NCBI RefSeq assembly: GCF_029201445.1
Contig: NZ_CP102381.1
Coordinates: 248,001 to 312,000, forward strand
Reading direction: 5' to 3'
DNA length: 64,000 nucleotides
DNA from: Thiomicrorhabdus lithotrophica
GTDB taxonomy: Bacteria > Pseudomonadota > Gammaproteobacteria > Thiomicrospirales > Thiomicrospiraceae
The notes beneath the pieces were generated by a model that was not told where the DNA came from, ran no database searches, and saw only the letters and a list, made by a program, of their open reading frames with translations. A program made the position numbers and the translations under genes. Positions 36,481 through 46,828 of the stretch are shown here, piece by piece (the stretch's first letter is position 1; each line of letters starts with the position of its first letter).

Positions 36481-36535
36481 GTTACATAGAAAATAAAAGA
36501 GGTGAATCCCCTGTTTTAGAAACTTTATTCACAAT

Positions 36536-36554
36536 AAAGGGCTCTGACCCCTTT
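36536..36554. repeat. Short inverted repeat AAAGGG-N7-CCCTTT
   Basis: A six-bp perfect stem with a seven-base loop (CTCTGAC), 40 bp after the minus-strand lipoprotein gene. It could act as its terminator or be a REP-like motif; the T-run is weak. Confidence 0.35.
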
Positions 36555-36593
36555 TATACTTAGTATCAAGCAAAAAAACAGTGGTTAATGTAG

Positions 36594-38010
36594 CTAGTAA
36601 AGATACACCGCACCGCTATCCCCGGCTGAGTTGTCGGCCTGATCGCCATTAATGCCAGTGGCATTGCTGTCCTCTTGGGAAGCGCCCACCGCCAGGGTAT
36701 TGCCATCGCTGGACAGCGCAACACTGTTACCAAAGTTATCGATTGCTTCTGTATTGGAAGCTTTGACATACGCCTGTTGGCTCCAAGTGCTACCACTGCG
36801 GCTAAACACATACACCGCACCGCTATCCAGGGCTGAGTTCTCGGTTTGAGTGCCGTTAATGCCCGTGGCATTGCTGTCGTCATTAAAAGCCCCTACCGCC
36901 AAAGTATTGCCATCACTAGACAGTACAACGCTATAACCAAATAGATCGTCTGCTTCTGTATTGGAAGCTTTGACATACGCCTGTTGGCTCCAAGTGCTAC
37001 CACTGCGGCTAAACACATACACCGCACCGCTACTGGTGGCTGAGTTGTCAGTTTGAGTGCCGTTAATGCCCGTGGCATTGCTGTCCTCGGTATAAGTGCC
37101 CACTGCCAGGGTATTGCCATCACTAGACAGCGCAACGCTATAACCAAATAGATCGTGTGCTTCTGTATTGGAAGCTTTGACATACGCCTGTTGGCTCCAA
37201 GTGCTACCACTACGGCTAAACACATACACCGCACCGCTATTGGTGGCTGTATTGTCGGTTTGAGTGCCGTTAATGCCCGTGGCATTGCTGTCTTCAGCAT
37301 AAGCGCCCGCCGCCAGAGTATTGCTATCGCTGGACAACGAAACGCGATAACCAAATTCATCGCCTGCTTCTGTATTGGAAGCTTTGACATACGCCTGTTG
37401 GCTCCAAGTGCTACCACTACGACTAAACACATACACCGCACCGCTATTGGTGGCTGTATTGTCGGTTTGAGTGCCGTTAATGCCCGTGGCATTGCTGGCC
37501 TCTAGATAAGCGCCCACCGCCAGGGTATTACCATCGCGGGATAGCGCAACGCTATAACCAAAGCGATCGTCTGCTTCTGTATTGGAAGCTTTGATATACG
37601 CCTGTTGGCTCCAAGTGCTAGCACTACGACTAAATACATACACTGCACCGCTATTCGCGGCTGAGTTGTCGGCCTGATCGCCATTAATGCCCGTGGCATT
37701 GCTGGCCTCTAGATAAGCGCCCACCGCCAGGGTATTACCATCGCTGGACAGCGCAACGCTATAACCAAAGCTATCGCCTGCTTCTGTATTGGAAGCTTTG
37801 ACATACGCCTGTTCGCTCCAAGTGCTACCACTGCGACTAAATACATACGCTGCACCACTAGTAACGGCTGTATTGTCGGCGTCATTACCATTTATGCCAG
37901 TGGCAATGCTGTCTTCTTGCAGAGCACCCACCGCTAGGGTATTGCCATCGCTGGACAGAGCTACGCTATAACCAAAGTTATCGCCTGTTCCTGTATTGGA
38001 AGCTTTGACA
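36594..38010 (-). repeat. Tandem array of seven 207-bp repeats coding the propeller blades
   Basis: The marker GAAGCTTTGA(C/T)ATA recurs at 36757, 36964, 37171, 37378, 37585, 37792 and 37999, exactly 207 bp apart. Units are almost identical in DNA, including synonymous sites, which points to recent duplication or gene conversion. Confidence 0.95.
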
Positions 38011-38396
38011 TAACCGATGGCCGAAGTGAGCGTGCCGGTGACACTGGCTTGCGAAGAGTCGGTACACCCCCCGCTGTTACAAGCCTGAAGAATGTAGCTG
38101 GCATTAATGCGTTTAGGCAGGGAAGTCACCAAATCATAGCTCGTAGCACTGGCGTCAATGGTGGCGATGGTTGTAAAACCAGATGAACCATCTGCATTCT
38201 CTTGCAACCTATACTCAGTAACACCAGGCACGGCAGCCCAAGAAAAATTAAAGGTTTTGATACTTTGTGGAGTCAAGCTGAGGGTAGGGGCTGCAGGTTT
38301 AATTGTTGTACCGCTGCTTGTTGAATCTTCACAACCTGTTAACGCCAAAACCAAGCTTAGTGCAAATACTCTAAATAAAACAATTAACCTTCTCAT
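36594..38396 (-). CDS. Lipoprotein with Fn3-like domain and seven FG-GAP-type propeller repeats
   Basis: The frame is open from 38465, but the ATG at 38394-38396 gives a lipoprotein signal (LFRVFALSLVLALTGC), so I start there (600 residues). Neither start has a clear ribosome site. Residues after the lipobox are low-complexity, then an Fn3-like domain (about 33-120) and seven tandem 69-residue units, the last one incomplete. Each unit contains FGYSVALSSDGNTLAVGA and SGAVYVFSRSGSTW, as in FG-GAP/integrin-alpha repeats, so a seven-bladed propeller on the cell surface is likely. No Ca-binding or catalytic role can be read. It sits in an accessory-looking region. Confidence 0.88.
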   Translation of the reverse strand: MRRLIVLFRVFALSLVLALTGCEDSTSSGTTIKPAAPTLSLTPQSIKTFNFSWAAVPGVTEYRLQENADGSSGFTTIATIDASATSYDLVTSLPKRINASYILQACNSGGCTDSSQASVTGTLTSAIGYVKASNTGTGDNFGYSVALSSDGNTLAVGALQEDSIATGINGNDADNTAVTSGAAYVFSRSGSTWSEQAYVKASNTEAGDSFGYSVALSSDGNTLAVGAYLEASNATGINGDQADNSAANSGAVYVFSRSASTWSQQAYIKASNTEADDRFGYSVALSRDGNTLAVGAYLEASNATGINGTQTDNTATNSGAVYVFSRSGSTWSQQAYVKASNTEAGDEFGYRVSLSSDSNTLAAGAYAEDSNATGINGTQTDNTATNSGAVYVFSRSGSTWSQQAYVKASNTEAHDLFGYSVALSSDGNTLAVGTYTEDSNATGINGTQTDNSATSSGAVYVFSRSGSTWSQQAYVKASNTEADDLFGYSVVLSSDGNTLAVGAFNDDSNATGINGTQTENSALDSGAVYVFSRSGSTWSQQAYVKASNTEAIDNFGNSVALSSDGNTLAVGASQEDSNATGINGDQADNSAGDSGAVYLY

Positions 38397-38535
38397 AAAG
38401 ATATCGATTGGTTCAGGCTCGGTGGATTTATATTTTTTTGGGTAAGGGATAAAAACAAAGGACATATATTTGTAATATAGCGTAAAACATCAGACTAAGT
38501 AAATACTCTTGTTCATATAACGTTTTTTTTCTTTT

Positions 38536-38570
38536 ACCACACCCCGTAATGGGGATAAAGGCCTCGTAAA
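38536..38570. repeat. Dispersed intergenic repeat, copy 1
   Basis: ACCACACCCCGTAATGGGG followed by ATAAAGGCCTCGTAA. About 29 of 37 aligned positions match the copy at 49551. The CCCC/GGGG arms form a small hairpin, and the 3' end resembles the right half of the iterated palindrome. Confidence 0.55.
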
Positions 38571-38577
38571 TCCAGGT

Positions 38578-38790
38578 TTAAGTCAACTGTCTCAAAAAAT
38601 GAATGATTTTAATAAGCTTATTTTTAATTTGTTGTTTAACTTCTTGGATTAGTCTATACCAGTCTTGAATGTCGACTCTAAAAGGCAGGTCAGAAAGCTC
38701 TCTGGCATGCTGTTTAGTTCTTGAGCCATAGGTAAAGACTTCGGTAGATTGATCGAGCCAGCTTTTAATAATGGCTTGTCTACACAACAA
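38578..38790 (-). pseudogene. Remnant of a minimal nucleotidyltransferase (MntA-like) gene
   Basis: The 70-codon frame has no ATG and no ribosome site; it opens with TTG. It reads EVFTYGSRTKQHAREL and then directly SDLPFRVDIQDWYRLIQEVKQQI. In minimal nucleotidyltransferases the GSRxxG block is followed by the catalytic SDxDLA motif and about 30 more residues before the SDLPxxVDxxDW block. That whole stretch, with the catalytic aspartates, is missing here without a frameshift. The gene is therefore a decayed, inactive remnant, probably of a HepT-MntA-type toxin-antitoxin pair. No HepT-like gene is beside it. Confidence 0.75.
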
Positions 38791-38806
38791 AATATACTAA
38801 CTTATT

Positions 38807-41800
38807 TTAGTTCGCAAAATCTTCTGGATCATAGCCTAAGTTAGGCGCTAACCATTTTTCAGTTTCTTCGATTGACCAACCTTTACGTTCGGCATAGTCT
38901 TCTACTTGGTCACGACCGACTGACCCCACACCAAAGTAGCGAGAGTCAGGGTGTGCAAAGTAAGTCCCTGATACCGCGGCGGTTGGGTACATCGCAAAAC
39001 TGCTGGTAATTTCTAAACCAATTTTTTCATCTGGTTTAATTAACTCCCAAAGCGTACCTTTCTCAGTGTGGTCAGGGCAAGCAGGGTAACCCGCCGCAGG
39101 GCGAATACCTTGATAACGTTCTCGAATCAAATCGTCATTTTCCAGATTTTCTTCTGGCGCATAACCCCAGTCGAATTTACGTACGATCTCATGTAACGTT
39201 TCGGCAAACGCTTCGGCAAAACGGTCAGCTAGCGCTTTCAACATGATAGATTGGTAGTCATCGTGGTTGGCTTCAAAACGTTCGATGTGTTCATCGATGC
39301 CGATACCTGCGGTGACCGCAAAGACACCAATGTAGTCAGCGATGCCAGATTCTTTAGATGCGACAAAGTCAGATAAACAGTTGTTGGCTCCACCACGTTT
39401 TTTCTCCGCTTGTTGGCGAATATGGTGGAAGGTGTGAATGACTTCTGAGCGCGTTTCATCAGCATAGACTTCAATATCATCACCAACACGGTTAGCTGGA
39501 TAGAAACCATAGACCGCTTTAGCCGTTAACCATTTTTCATCGATAATCTGTTTAAGCATCACCTGCGCATCAGCAAAGACTTTTTTGGCTTCTTCTCCCA
39601 CGACCTTATCATTTAAAATGCGCGGATATAGGCCATGCAGTTCCCAGGATTGGAAGAACGGCGACCAGTCAAAACGTTCCACTAACACTTGTAAGGGGAA
39701 GTCTTCAAGCACTTTGGTGCCTAAGAAAGTCGGTTTAACTGGCGTGTAATCTGACCAGGCCTGGTCAGTTAACGATGGATTTTCACGCGCTTTATTAATT
39801 GGAATACGTCTGACTTCTTTTGCACGCGCTTTACGCTCTTCACGAACCGTTTCATACTCGGCACGAATCTTAGCGGCAAAGTCGCCTTTTAAGTCGGCTG
39901 AAATTAAACTTTGCGCGACACCTACAGCACGTGATGCATCTTTAACGTAAACCACAGGGTTGTCATATTGTGGTTCAATCTTAACAGCGGTATGCGCTTT
40001 AGAGGTTGTCGCTCCACCAATTAACAGTGGTAGATCCATATTGCGTTCTTTCATTAGCTTGGCAACATTCACCATCTCTTCAAGAGACGGAGTAATAAGG
40101 CCTGATAGACCAATCACGTTAGCACCTTGTTCAATCGCAGTGTCTAAGATTTTCTCGGCGGGTACCATCACACCAAGGTCAATCACCTCAAAGTTATTAC
40201 ATTGCAGAACTACGCCCACAATGTTCTTACCGATATCGTGAACATCGCCTTTTACGGTGGCCATGACAATTTTACCCTGCACTCGACTAGAGTCTTTTTC
40301 CGCGAGTAAGAAAGGGTCAAGATAAGCCACCGCACGTTTCATTACACGAGCCGATTTCACCACTTGCGGTAGGAACATTTTTCCTGAACCGAATAAATCA
40401 CCGACCACGTTCATACCGTCCATCAGAGGGCCTTCAATTACGTTGATAGGCGCACCCAATTTCACACGAGCTTCTTCGGTATCTTCTTCAATGAAGTCGG
40501 TAATGCCTTTTACAAGCGAGTGTTCTAAACGTTTTTCTACCGACGTTTCACGCCAAGATAAATCCGCTTCTTTAGACGCGGCAGAACCATCACCTAAGAA
40601 TTCAGCGGCAATCTCTAATAAACGTTCACCGGCTTCTTCGTCTTTGTTCAAGATAACGTCTTCAACCGCTAAGCGAAGCTTCTCAGGCAGGTCGTCGTAA
40701 ATCGCCATTTGTCCGGCGTTTACGATACCCATATCCATCCCTTCTTTAATGGCGTAGTACAAGAATACCGAGTGAATCGCTTCACGAACGGGGTTGTTTC
40801 CACGGAAAGAGAAAGAGACGTTAGACACGCCCCCCGAAATTTTAGCGTGCGGCAGGTTGGCTTTAATCCAAGTGACGGCGTTGATAAAGTCTAGACCGTA
40901 GTTATTGTGTTCTTCAATACCAGTAGCAACCGCGAAGATGTTCGGATCAAAAATAATGTCTTGTGGTAAAAAACCAACTTTTTCGGTTAATACTTCATAA
41001 GAACGTTTACAAATTTCAATTTTACGCTCTAAGGTATCGGCCTGACCCTCTTCATCAAACGCCATAACAATGGCTGCAGCACCGTATTTTTTGACCAGTG
41101 TTGCGTGTTTAATAAAGGCTTCTTCTCCCTCTTTAAGAGAGATTGAGTTAACCACGCCTTTACCTTGAATGCATTTCAAGCCCGCTTCAATGACGTCAAA
41201 TTTAGAGGAGTCAATCATGATTGGCACACGAGAAGCTTCTGGTTCAGAGGCTAACAGGTTTAAGAAACGTACCATGCATGCTTTCGCATCCAGCATGCCT
41301 TCGTCCATGTTGACATCGATAATTTGCGCACCGTCTTCAACCTGTTTAACCGCAATATTGATTGCATCATCGTAGTTTTCTTCAATGATTAAACGTTTGA
41401 AAAGGGCAGAACCGGTTACGTTATTACGTTCGCCAACGTTAACAAAGAGTGAGCTTTCGTCAATGTTTAATGGCTCTAAACCTGATAGACGACAAGCTGG
41501 AGTGACTTCTGGAATGGTTCTAGCAGGTTGTGCTTGAGCAGCATCAGCCATTGCCTGAACATGGTCAGGCGTGGTTCCACAACAACCGCCAATAATATTA
41601 ATCCAACCACGTTTAGCCCACACAGCAATCTCTTCAGCCATCTGTTCAGGCGTTTCATCGTATTCACCAAACTCATTAGGCAGACCTGCATTTGGGTGGA
41701 TAGAAACGTAGGTTTCACAGACACGGCTCAACTCTTCAACATAAGGGCGTAATTCATGTGGCCCTAATGCGCAGTTTAATCCGACAGATAAAGGCTCTGC

Positions 41801-42517
41801 ATGCGCAACGGCATTGTAAAACGCTTCAGTTGTTTGACCCGAAAGGGTACGACCAGATGCATCGGTAATGGTTCCTGAAAGTTGAATTGGAACTTCATAA
41901 CCGACTTCGTCTTCCACCTCTTTTACCGCAAAAATAGCGGCTTTCGCGTTTAGCGTATCAAAGATGGTTTCAATCAGAATGGTATCAACACCACCCTCTA
42001 ATAAGGCATGAGTCGCTTGTTTGTATGTTTGAACGAGTTCATCAAAAGAGGTATTGCGGTAACCAGGATCATTCACGTCAGGTGAAATAGAAGCCGTGCG
42101 GTTTGTTGGCCCTAAAACACCCGTCACAAAACGCGGTTTGCCATCTTCTTGTTCAGCAATTTCACAGGCTTCTCGCGCTACTTTTGCGGCTGCAAGGTTT
42201 ATCTCGGTAACATACTCTTGCATGTCGTAATCGGCTTGTGCAATCGTGGTGGCGTTAAACGAATTGGTCTCAAGAATATCCGCACCCTTACGCAAAAACT
42301 CAAGGTGAATATCACGGATGACTTCTGGTTTGGTGATAACAAGAATGTCATTGTTGCCTTTGATATCCATGTGATACTCGGCAAAACGCTCACCTCTAAA
42401 ATCTTCTTCAGTCAGATTTAGGTTCTGAATCATCGTTCCCATTGCACCATCAAGAACGACAACGCGTTCTTTCAATAAGCTGCGAAGAGTTTGGATTCTT
42501 TGTGTGCGATTTGTCAT
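38807..42517 (-). CDS. metH: Cobalamin-dependent methionine synthase
   Basis: MetH transfers a methyl group from methyltetrahydrofolate to homocysteine through cobalamin. Domains in order are the homocysteine domain (about 10-325, zinc ligands in NCALG and [10 protein letters not shown]), the folate domain (about 350-620), the B12 domain (about 650-890, DVHDIGKN near 760 with the cobalt-binding His) and the AdoMet activation domain (about 920-1236, [15 protein letters not shown]). The 1236-residue length is normal. No cobalamin riboswitch was recognised upstream. An exact 18-bp palindrome lies between the B12 and activation domains. Confidence 0.98.
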   Translation of the reverse strand: MTNRTQRIQTLRSLLKERVVVLDGAMGTMIQNLNLTEEDFRGERFAEYHMDIKGNNDILVITKPEVIRDIHLEFLRKGADILETNSFNATTIAQADYDMQEYVTEINLAAAKVAREACEIAEQEDGKPRFVTGVLGPTNRTASISPDVNDPGYRNTSFDELVQTYKQATHALLEGGVDTILIETIFDTLNAKAAIFAVKEVEDEVGYEVPIQLSGTITDASGRTLSGQTTEAFYNAVAHAEPLSVGLNCALGPHELRPYVEELSRVCETYVSIHPNAGLPNEFGEYDETPEQMAEEIAVWAKRGWINIIGGCCGTTPDHVQAMADAAQAQPARTIPEVTPACRLSGLEPLNIDESSLFVNVGERNNVTGSALFKRLIIEENYDDAINIAVKQVEDGAQIIDVNMDEGMLDAKACMVRFLNLLASEPEASRVPIMIDSSKFDVIEAGLKCIQGKGVVNSISLKEGEEAFIKHATLVKKYGAAAIVMAFDEEGQADTLERKIEICKRSYEVLTEKVGFLPQDIIFDPNIFAVATGIEEHNNYGLDFINAVTWIKANLPHAKISGGVSNVSFSFRGNNPVREAIHSVFLYYAIKEGMDMGIVNAGQMAIYDDLPEKLRLAVEDVILNKDEEAGERLLEIAAEFLGDGSAASKEADLSWRETSVEKRLEHSLVKGITDFIEEDTEEARVKLGAPINVIEGPLMDGMNVVGDLFGSGKMFLPQVVKSARVMKRAVAYLDPFLLAEKDSSRVQGKIVMATVKGDVHDIGKNIVGVVLQCNNFEVIDLGVMVPAEKILDTAIEQGANVIGLSGLITPSLEEMVNVAKLMKERNMDLPLLIGGATTSKAHTAVKIEPQYDNPVVYVKDASRAVGVAQSLISADLKGDFAAKIRAEYETVREERKARAKEVRRIPINKARENPSLTDQAWSDYTPVKPTFLGTKVLEDFPLQVLVERFDWSPFFQSWELHGLYPRILNDKVVGEEAKKVFADAQVMLKQIIDEKWLTAKAVYGFYPANRVGDDIEVYADETRSEVIHTFHHIRQQAEKKRGGANNCLSDFVASKESGIADYIGVFAVTAGIGIDEHIERFEANHDDYQSIMLKALADRFAEAFAETLHEIVRKFDWGYAPEENLENDDLIRERYQGIRPAAGYPACPDHTEKGTLWELIKPDEKIGLEITSSFAMYPTAAVSGTYFAHPDSRYFGVGSVGRDQVEDYAERKGWSIEETEKWLAPNLGYDPEDFAN
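39751..39768. repeat. 18-bp perfect palindrome centred on ACCAGGCCTGGT, in metH
   Basis: The exact 12-mer (39754-39765) is extended by CTG on the left and CAG on the right. It encodes Thr-Asp-Gln-Ala-Trp in the linker before the AdoMet domain. Confidence 0.85.
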
Positions 42518-42780
42518 GAGTTTGCCCGATATTGCCGTTTATGCTGTAGGTAAATCGTTATTTACGATTACGTGAATTTCTTTGAACCGCACATTTTACC
42601 CGATTTGTAAGCTAATCACTAATTTTGCGCGATGGAATTTTTGAAATAAAAAGTGCTAAGAATTATTTGTGAAAGCGGTGTAATTTCATTGAATTAGTAG
42701 GGTTTTAAATCGCTAAGGATAACAGCGTACCTAGTTGAATCTGAATCAAGTATAATTGTCACTCTTTTATCAATCTCAAT

Positions 42781-43893
42781 ATGAAGTTTTCTCTTATGCT
42801 TTGCCAAGTTTTTCCTGAACAATATGATTCGCAATTAGCCGATAAAGTGGCTCGATTAAATGACTTATTACCTGAGTCGGCTGCAAACTTACCACAATCG
42901 GTTTTTGCTTCTGCTCCTGAGCACTATCGCGCTAGAGCGGAGTTTAGAATTTGGCATGATGGTGATGAATCCGATTACATTATGTTTAATCAAGAAACCA
43001 AAGAGAAGGTGAAGATTAAAGCATGCCCAATGGCAATAAAATCCATTGCGGACTTAATGCCAAAGATGATGGCGAAAATTGTTCAGCAGCCTGTATTGAG
43101 AGAGCGTCTGTTTCAGATAGATTTTTTAGCCACATTAAGTGGGCAAATGTTGATCACGTTGATTTACCGCAAGTCTATTGCCGAAGACCAGGCCTGGTTA
43201 GATGCGGCACAAGCATTAAAAGCGAGCTTGCCTATTACTCATATTATTGGTCGTGCGCGTAAACAGAAAATTTTATTAGATGAAGACTTTGTTGTTGAAG
43301 AACTCAATGTGGATGGTAAGCCATTTATCTATCAACAAATAGAAAATAGCTTTACACAGCCCAATGCAGAGATGGCGCAAAACATGTTGTCTTGGGCACG
43401 CAGAATGTCACAAGATGCCAATGGAGATTTAATTGAACTGTACTGTGGAAATGGTAATTTTTCAATTGCTCTAGCCGAGCATTACAACCGTGTATTGGCA
43501 ACAGAGATTTCAAAAACATCCGTGGCCTCTGCGCAATATAATATTGCCGCAAATAAGATTGAAAATGTCACGGTTATTAAGATGGCCGCAGAAGAAATTA
43601 GCGCGGCTTTGCAAGGCCAAGAATTTTTTAGATTAAAAGATATAGACTTAAAAGGTTATGACTTTCAGACCATTTTTGTCGATCCACCCCGTTCTGGTTT
43701 AGATGATTTAACTCGTCAAATGGTCATGGAATTTGATCGAATTATTTATATCTCTTGTAACCCCGAAACATTAGCCATAGATTTAGCGTCTATTCAAAAA
43801 ACCCACGATATTGTTGAGACAGCGCTGTTTGATCAATTTCCTTATACACACCATATTGAATCGGGTGTATTTTTAAAGAAGAAGGAAAAGTAA
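42781..43893 (+). CDS. trmA: tRNA (uracil-5-)-methyltransferase
   Basis: TrmA makes m5U54 in tRNA using SAM. Colinear E. coli-like blocks are evident: [50 protein letters not shown] and the catalytic cysteine in YISCNPETL. The 370-residue length is standard. A TATAAT at 42751-42756 is 25 bp before the ATG. An exact palindrome at 43187 gives Asp-Gln-Ala-Trp at a spot where E. coli has a shorter DDEW, a tolerated variable helix. Confidence 0.96.
   Translation: MKFSLMLCQVFPEQYDSQLADKVARLNDLLPESAANLPQSVFASAPEHYRARAEFRIWHDGDESDYIMFNQETKEKVKIKACPMAIKSIADLMPKMMAKIVQQPVLRERLFQIDFLATLSGQMLITLIYRKSIAEDQAWLDAAQALKASLPITHIIGRARKQKILLDEDFVVEELNVDGKPFIYQQIENSFTQPNAEMAQNMLSWARRMSQDANGDLIELYCGNGNFSIALAEHYNRVLATEISKTSVASAQYNIAANKIENVTVIKMAAEEISAALQGQEFFRLKDIDLKGYDFQTIFVDPPRSGLDDLTRQMVMEFDRIIYISCNPETLAIDLASIQKTHDIVETALFDQFPYTHHIESGVFLKKKEK
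43187..43198. repeat. Iterated palindrome ACCAGGCCTGGT, exact copy in trmA
   Basis: Exact copy, read as Asp-Gln-Ala-Trp-Leu. Confidence 0.85.
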
Positions 43894-44661
43894 ATGATTT
43901 TGGCCTGGATTGGAGCCCTTTTTATTGGTGTGACTTTAGGACTACTAGGTTCTGGTGGCTCAATTTTAACCGTACCCGTTCTGACTTATCTTGTCGGCCA
44001 AGAAACCAAAGTAGCAATTGCAGGATCTTTGATGATTGTCGGGATTATCAGCCTGTTTTCGGTGATACCTTACGCACGACAAAAGTTAGTTAAATGGCGA
44101 ACCGTGGTTATTTTTGGTGTTCCAGGTATGGCGGGCGCGGTTTTAGGAGCTTGGTTAGCTCACTTTGTGAGTGATGCTTTGCAGATGCTGATATTTTCAG
44201 CGCTTCTACTGGTGGCCTCATATTTGATGTTTAAGCCTGTAAAACTCGGTGACTCAGAAGAAGAACACCAGGAAAGAGCCGTGAGCAAAATTGCGTTAGA
44301 TGGTTTGTTGGTGGGTGCTGTAACAGGCCTGGTAGGTGTAGGCGGCGGATTCTTAATTATACCGGCACTGGTTTTGTTGGGTGGTTTGTCCATGCGTTTA
44401 GCAGTGGGTACCAGTTTAGTCATTATTGCGATTAAATCCTTTGCTGGTTTTATTGGTTATTTAAGTGTTTTAGAAGCACTAAACCTCACGGTAGACTGGT
44501 ACATTATTTGGATGTTTTCAATTATTGGGATTGTCGGTGGCTGGCTAGGTCATAAAATTAGCAGTAAGGTTAACCAAGAACAACTTAAGCGTGGTTTTGC
44601 CGTGTTTTTAGTGCTTATGGGGGCGTTCATTCTCTATAAAAACCTACCAAGTTTGTTTTAG
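43894..44661 (+). CDS. TauE/SafE family sulfite/anion exporter
   Basis: Two copies of the family repeat are visible: GVTLGLLGSGGSILTVPVLTYL at the N-terminus and GAVTGLVGVGGGFLIIPALVLL in the middle, with eight or so helices in 255 residues. TauE/SafE proteins export sulfite, sulfoacetate or other organic anions. It begins at the trmA stop (no spacer). The sulfur context is suggestive but the substrate is unknown. A one-mismatch palindrome at 44322 falls in the second repeat motif (Gly-Leu-Val). Confidence 0.88.
   Translation: MILAWIGALFIGVTLGLLGSGGSILTVPVLTYLVGQETKVAIAGSLMIVGIISLFSVIPYARQKLVKWRTVVIFGVPGMAGAVLGAWLAHFVSDALQMLIFSALLLVASYLMFKPVKLGDSEEEHQERAVSKIALDGLLVGAVTGLVGVGGGFLIIPALVLLGGLSMRLAVGTSLVIIAIKSFAGFIGYLSVLEALNLTVDWYIIWMFSIIGIVGGWLGHKISSKVNQEQLKRGFAVFLVLMGAFILYKNLPSLF
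44322..44333. repeat. Iterated palindrome, one-mismatch copy (AACAGGCCTGGT)
   Basis: Eleven of twelve bases match, in the TauE/SafE gene, read as Thr-Gly-Leu-Val. Confidence 0.5.
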
Positions 44662-44698
44662 GTCTGACTGCTATATAAGCCTGATTAAAGGAGTTACG

Positions 44699-45379
44699 AT
44701 GAAAATTGTTTCACTGAATATAGGTAAACGCAAAGAGCAGCCCTGGCGTGATGGCACTTTAACGGCTATTCACAAAGAGGCGGTTAATGAAAAAGTATGG
44801 TTGAGTAAAACGGGTTTAGAAGGTGATGAGCAAGCCGACTTAAAAAATCATGGGGGGTTGGATAAAGCGATTTTAGTTTTACCAAGCAATGCATATATGC
44901 GTTTTGAAATTGAACACCCGTATGGATTTTTAGGTGAAAATTTAACTATTGATGATATTGATGAAGCAGAAATATGTATTGGTGACCGATTGCAAATTGG
45001 CTCTGTTTTATTAGAAGTGACTCAACCACGTTCTCCATGCTGGAAATTAGATGCACAAGTGTCCGAGGATTCAAAATGGCAAGCAAGGGGGTTTTTAAAA
45101 GCCTATAGCAATAGTGGTCGTGTTGGTTTTTATTGTCGAGTACTTGCTGAGGGTTGGCTAGAAAAGGGATTGTCTGTTAGATGGCTAACTCGTAATGAAG
45201 AAGATAAAACCTATCCAAAAATATCGGTGCAATCATTGTTTTTATCGAAACTTAATCACTCAGATAACCAGGCCTGGCAGGTTTTACAAAGTGCAGTACA
45301 GCATCCCGCGCTTTCAACCGCTTGGATAGACGAACTACAAACTTTACTAGACAGGCATTCAAGCCAAATCAGAAAGTAA
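44699..45379 (+). CDS. MOSC domain protein (YiiM-like)
   Basis: MOSC proteins carry sulfur or molybdenum cofactor sulfide. The blocks KTGLEGDEQADLKNHGGLDKAI, YGFLGENLTI and VTQPRSPCWKL (with the conserved cysteine) match the YiiM-type group, which includes N-hydroxylated-base reductases. The start has a perfect AAAGGAG upstream. It follows the TauE-like gene by 37 bp. A palindrome with one mismatch (45267-45278) encodes Asn-Gln-Ala-Trp. Confidence 0.9.
   Translation: MKIVSLNIGKRKEQPWRDGTLTAIHKEAVNEKVWLSKTGLEGDEQADLKNHGGLDKAILVLPSNAYMRFEIEHPYGFLGENLTIDDIDEAEICIGDRLQIGSVLLEVTQPRSPCWKLDAQVSEDSKWQARGFLKAYSNSGRVGFYCRVLAEGWLEKGLSVRWLTRNEEDKTYPKISVQSLFLSKLNHSDNQAWQVLQSAVQHPALSTAWIDELQTLLDRHSSQIRK
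45267..45278. repeat. Iterated palindrome, one-mismatch copy (ACCAGGCCTGGC)
   Basis: The 10-bp core CCAGGCCTGG is intact; read as Asn-Gln-Ala-Trp in the MOSC gene. Confidence 0.55.
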
Positions 45380-45406
45380 TGAGTACCAACTTTTGCTAGA
45401 CTTGAT

Positions 45407-46798
45407 TTAAGAATTTTCTAATCGTGTTGGAAAATTTATAATGAAACTTGTGCCATGGTTTAGCTCGCTTTCAATGACAATATTCCCTTTAAACTTTTGC
45501 GTTACAAGGTTATAAACAAGATGTAATCCTAATCCACTTCCCCCTTGTCCACGTTTGGTTGTAAAGAATGGTTCAAAAGCTTTCTTCATAATATCTTCAC
45601 TCATTCCTTTGCCGTTATCACTGAAGCGAATTTCTAGCTCATTGTGGGAAGGTTCAGTAACATTAATTTCAATCGATGGGTCTACGCTGTTTTCATTAAA
45701 GGCATGTATTGAAGCATTTAAAATTAAGTTGGTTGCTATTTGGCTAAGTTCGCCTGCATTACTCGTGATTTTCAAAGCTTTATCACAGTTCAGTTTGCTT
45801 TTAATATGACCTTTTTTCAAAATGTGATTCAGACTAACGAGACTGGCATGTAGAGTTTCGTAAACGTTAAATGTGAATATTTGGTCAGATGATTGGTTGA
45901 CGGCTAGTTGTTTAAAGTTAGTGATAAGGTTGGCGGCTTTGTGAAGATTGTTTTCAAGTATGTCACAAGTTTCACGTGCATCTTTTAAGAAATCAGTTAA
46001 AGCAGATTGAGAAAGTTTTTGGCTATCAAAAAGCGTATTGAGGTGCTGTACCTTCTCTTTTAATAGCGTGCTACTCGTTAGGCCAACACCTAAAGGCGTG
46101 TTGACTTCATGGGATACTCCTGCAACTAAACTACCTAAAGAGGCAAGCTTCTCTGATTCAACAAGTTGCTTTTGAGTATTTTGAAGTTCTTCAATGGTTT
46201 CTTCTAGGTTTTTGGTTCGCTCAGCAATGCGTTGTTCAAGCTCTTCATTAAGTTGTTTTAATTCCTTTTCCGCCTTTCTATGGTCAACGGCGATTAGAGA
46301 TCTTCCGGCAATATCAGTTAGCGCGCCTACAAATGATTCATCTTCAACAGTCCACTCTTTAATTTCTTTGGTTTGCTCACAGCAGATAATACCAACTGCT
46401 TTTCCTTCTTTGCGAATGGGAGCATCTAACATTGAGTAAATGTTTAATGGTTGGAGGTAGCTTTCGGTAAATTCAGCAGTGTCTTTATGGGTTCGTGCAT
46501 CTGAAGCCAAGATTGTGCGTTGTTCAGCAAGTGCTTTGAAATATTTTGGAAAGTCATCTTCTGATAAGCGATAGCCAACAAAATCTTCTTGAAATGAGCC
46601 ATTGTCGTATAGACATATACAAACCATTTCATGGAATCCTGGATCAAGGCTCCATATACTGGTACGCGTTACATTTAAACCAACGGTTGCTGATTTAGCA
46701 ATTAATTCAGCGGCTTTTTGATAGTCTCCTCCCTCTATCGTGGGTGACAAAGAAAGTTGTAATAAGGCTTTGTTGTATAGACTATGGATACTTGACAT
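45407..46798 (-). CDS. GAF-domain sensor histidine kinase, cytoplasmic
   Basis: The order is GAF (about 20-165), a coiled coil with RTKNLEETIEELQNTQKQL (about 195-215), a HisKA-like region with GVSHEVNTPLGVGL (about 228-241) and an ATPase domain with GKGMS and GGSGLGLHLVYNL. No membrane helix is present, so it senses a cytoplasmic signal. The 463-residue protein is encoded 30 bp downstream of the HD-GYP response regulator and is its likely kinase partner. Confidence 0.92.
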   Translation of the reverse strand: MSSIHSLYNKALLQLSLSPTIEGGDYQKAAELIAKSATVGLNVTRTSIWSLDPGFHEMVCICLYDNGSFQEDFVGYRLSEDDFPKYFKALAEQRTILASDARTHKDTAEFTESYLQPLNIYSMLDAPIRKEGKAVGIICCEQTKEIKEWTVEDESFVGALTDIAGRSLIAVDHRKAEKELKQLNEELEQRIAERTKNLEETIEELQNTQKQLVESEKLASLGSLVAGVSHEVNTPLGVGLTSSTLLKEKVQHLNTLFDSQKLSQSALTDFLKDARETCDILENNLHKAANLITNFKQLAVNQSSDQIFTFNVYETLHASLVSLNHILKKGHIKSKLNCDKALKITSNAGELSQIATNLILNASIHAFNENSVDPSIEINVTEPSHNELEIRFSDNGKGMSEDIMKKAFEPFFTTKRGQGGSGLGLHLVYNLVTQKFKGNIVIESELNHGTSFIINFPTRLENS

Positions 46799-46828
46799 AT
46801 TGACGTTGCCTAATGAGTTTGAATTGTT

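Larger units (their letters stand above)
35873..36593. other. Gene-free 720-bp region with inverted repeats
   Basis: No credible reading frame was found. It contains an exact iterated palindrome (35897-35908), a pair of inverted copies of a longer repeat (35932-36480) and a short inverted repeat with the sequence AAAGGG/CCCTTT (36536-36554). Base composition is AT-rich. Confidence 0.7.

Noticed and set aside
36566-37891. Overlapping open frames of 60-200 codons in other frames across the lipoprotein gene
   Set aside because: They are by-products of the 207-bp repeats, which keep a second frame open in each unit; their products are repetitive Arg/Met/Ala/Val strings without start signals.
36594-38010. 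Regular repeats as a CRISPR array
   Set aside because: The period is 207 bp, the whole unit is conserved, and it is translated as propeller blades; there are no unique spacers and no cas genes.
42518-42780. Cobalamin riboswitch upstream of metH
   Set aside because: I found no B12-box-like sequence in the leader; only a small inverted repeat AATCGT-N5-ACGATT at 42553-42569, which may be a protein site or chance.
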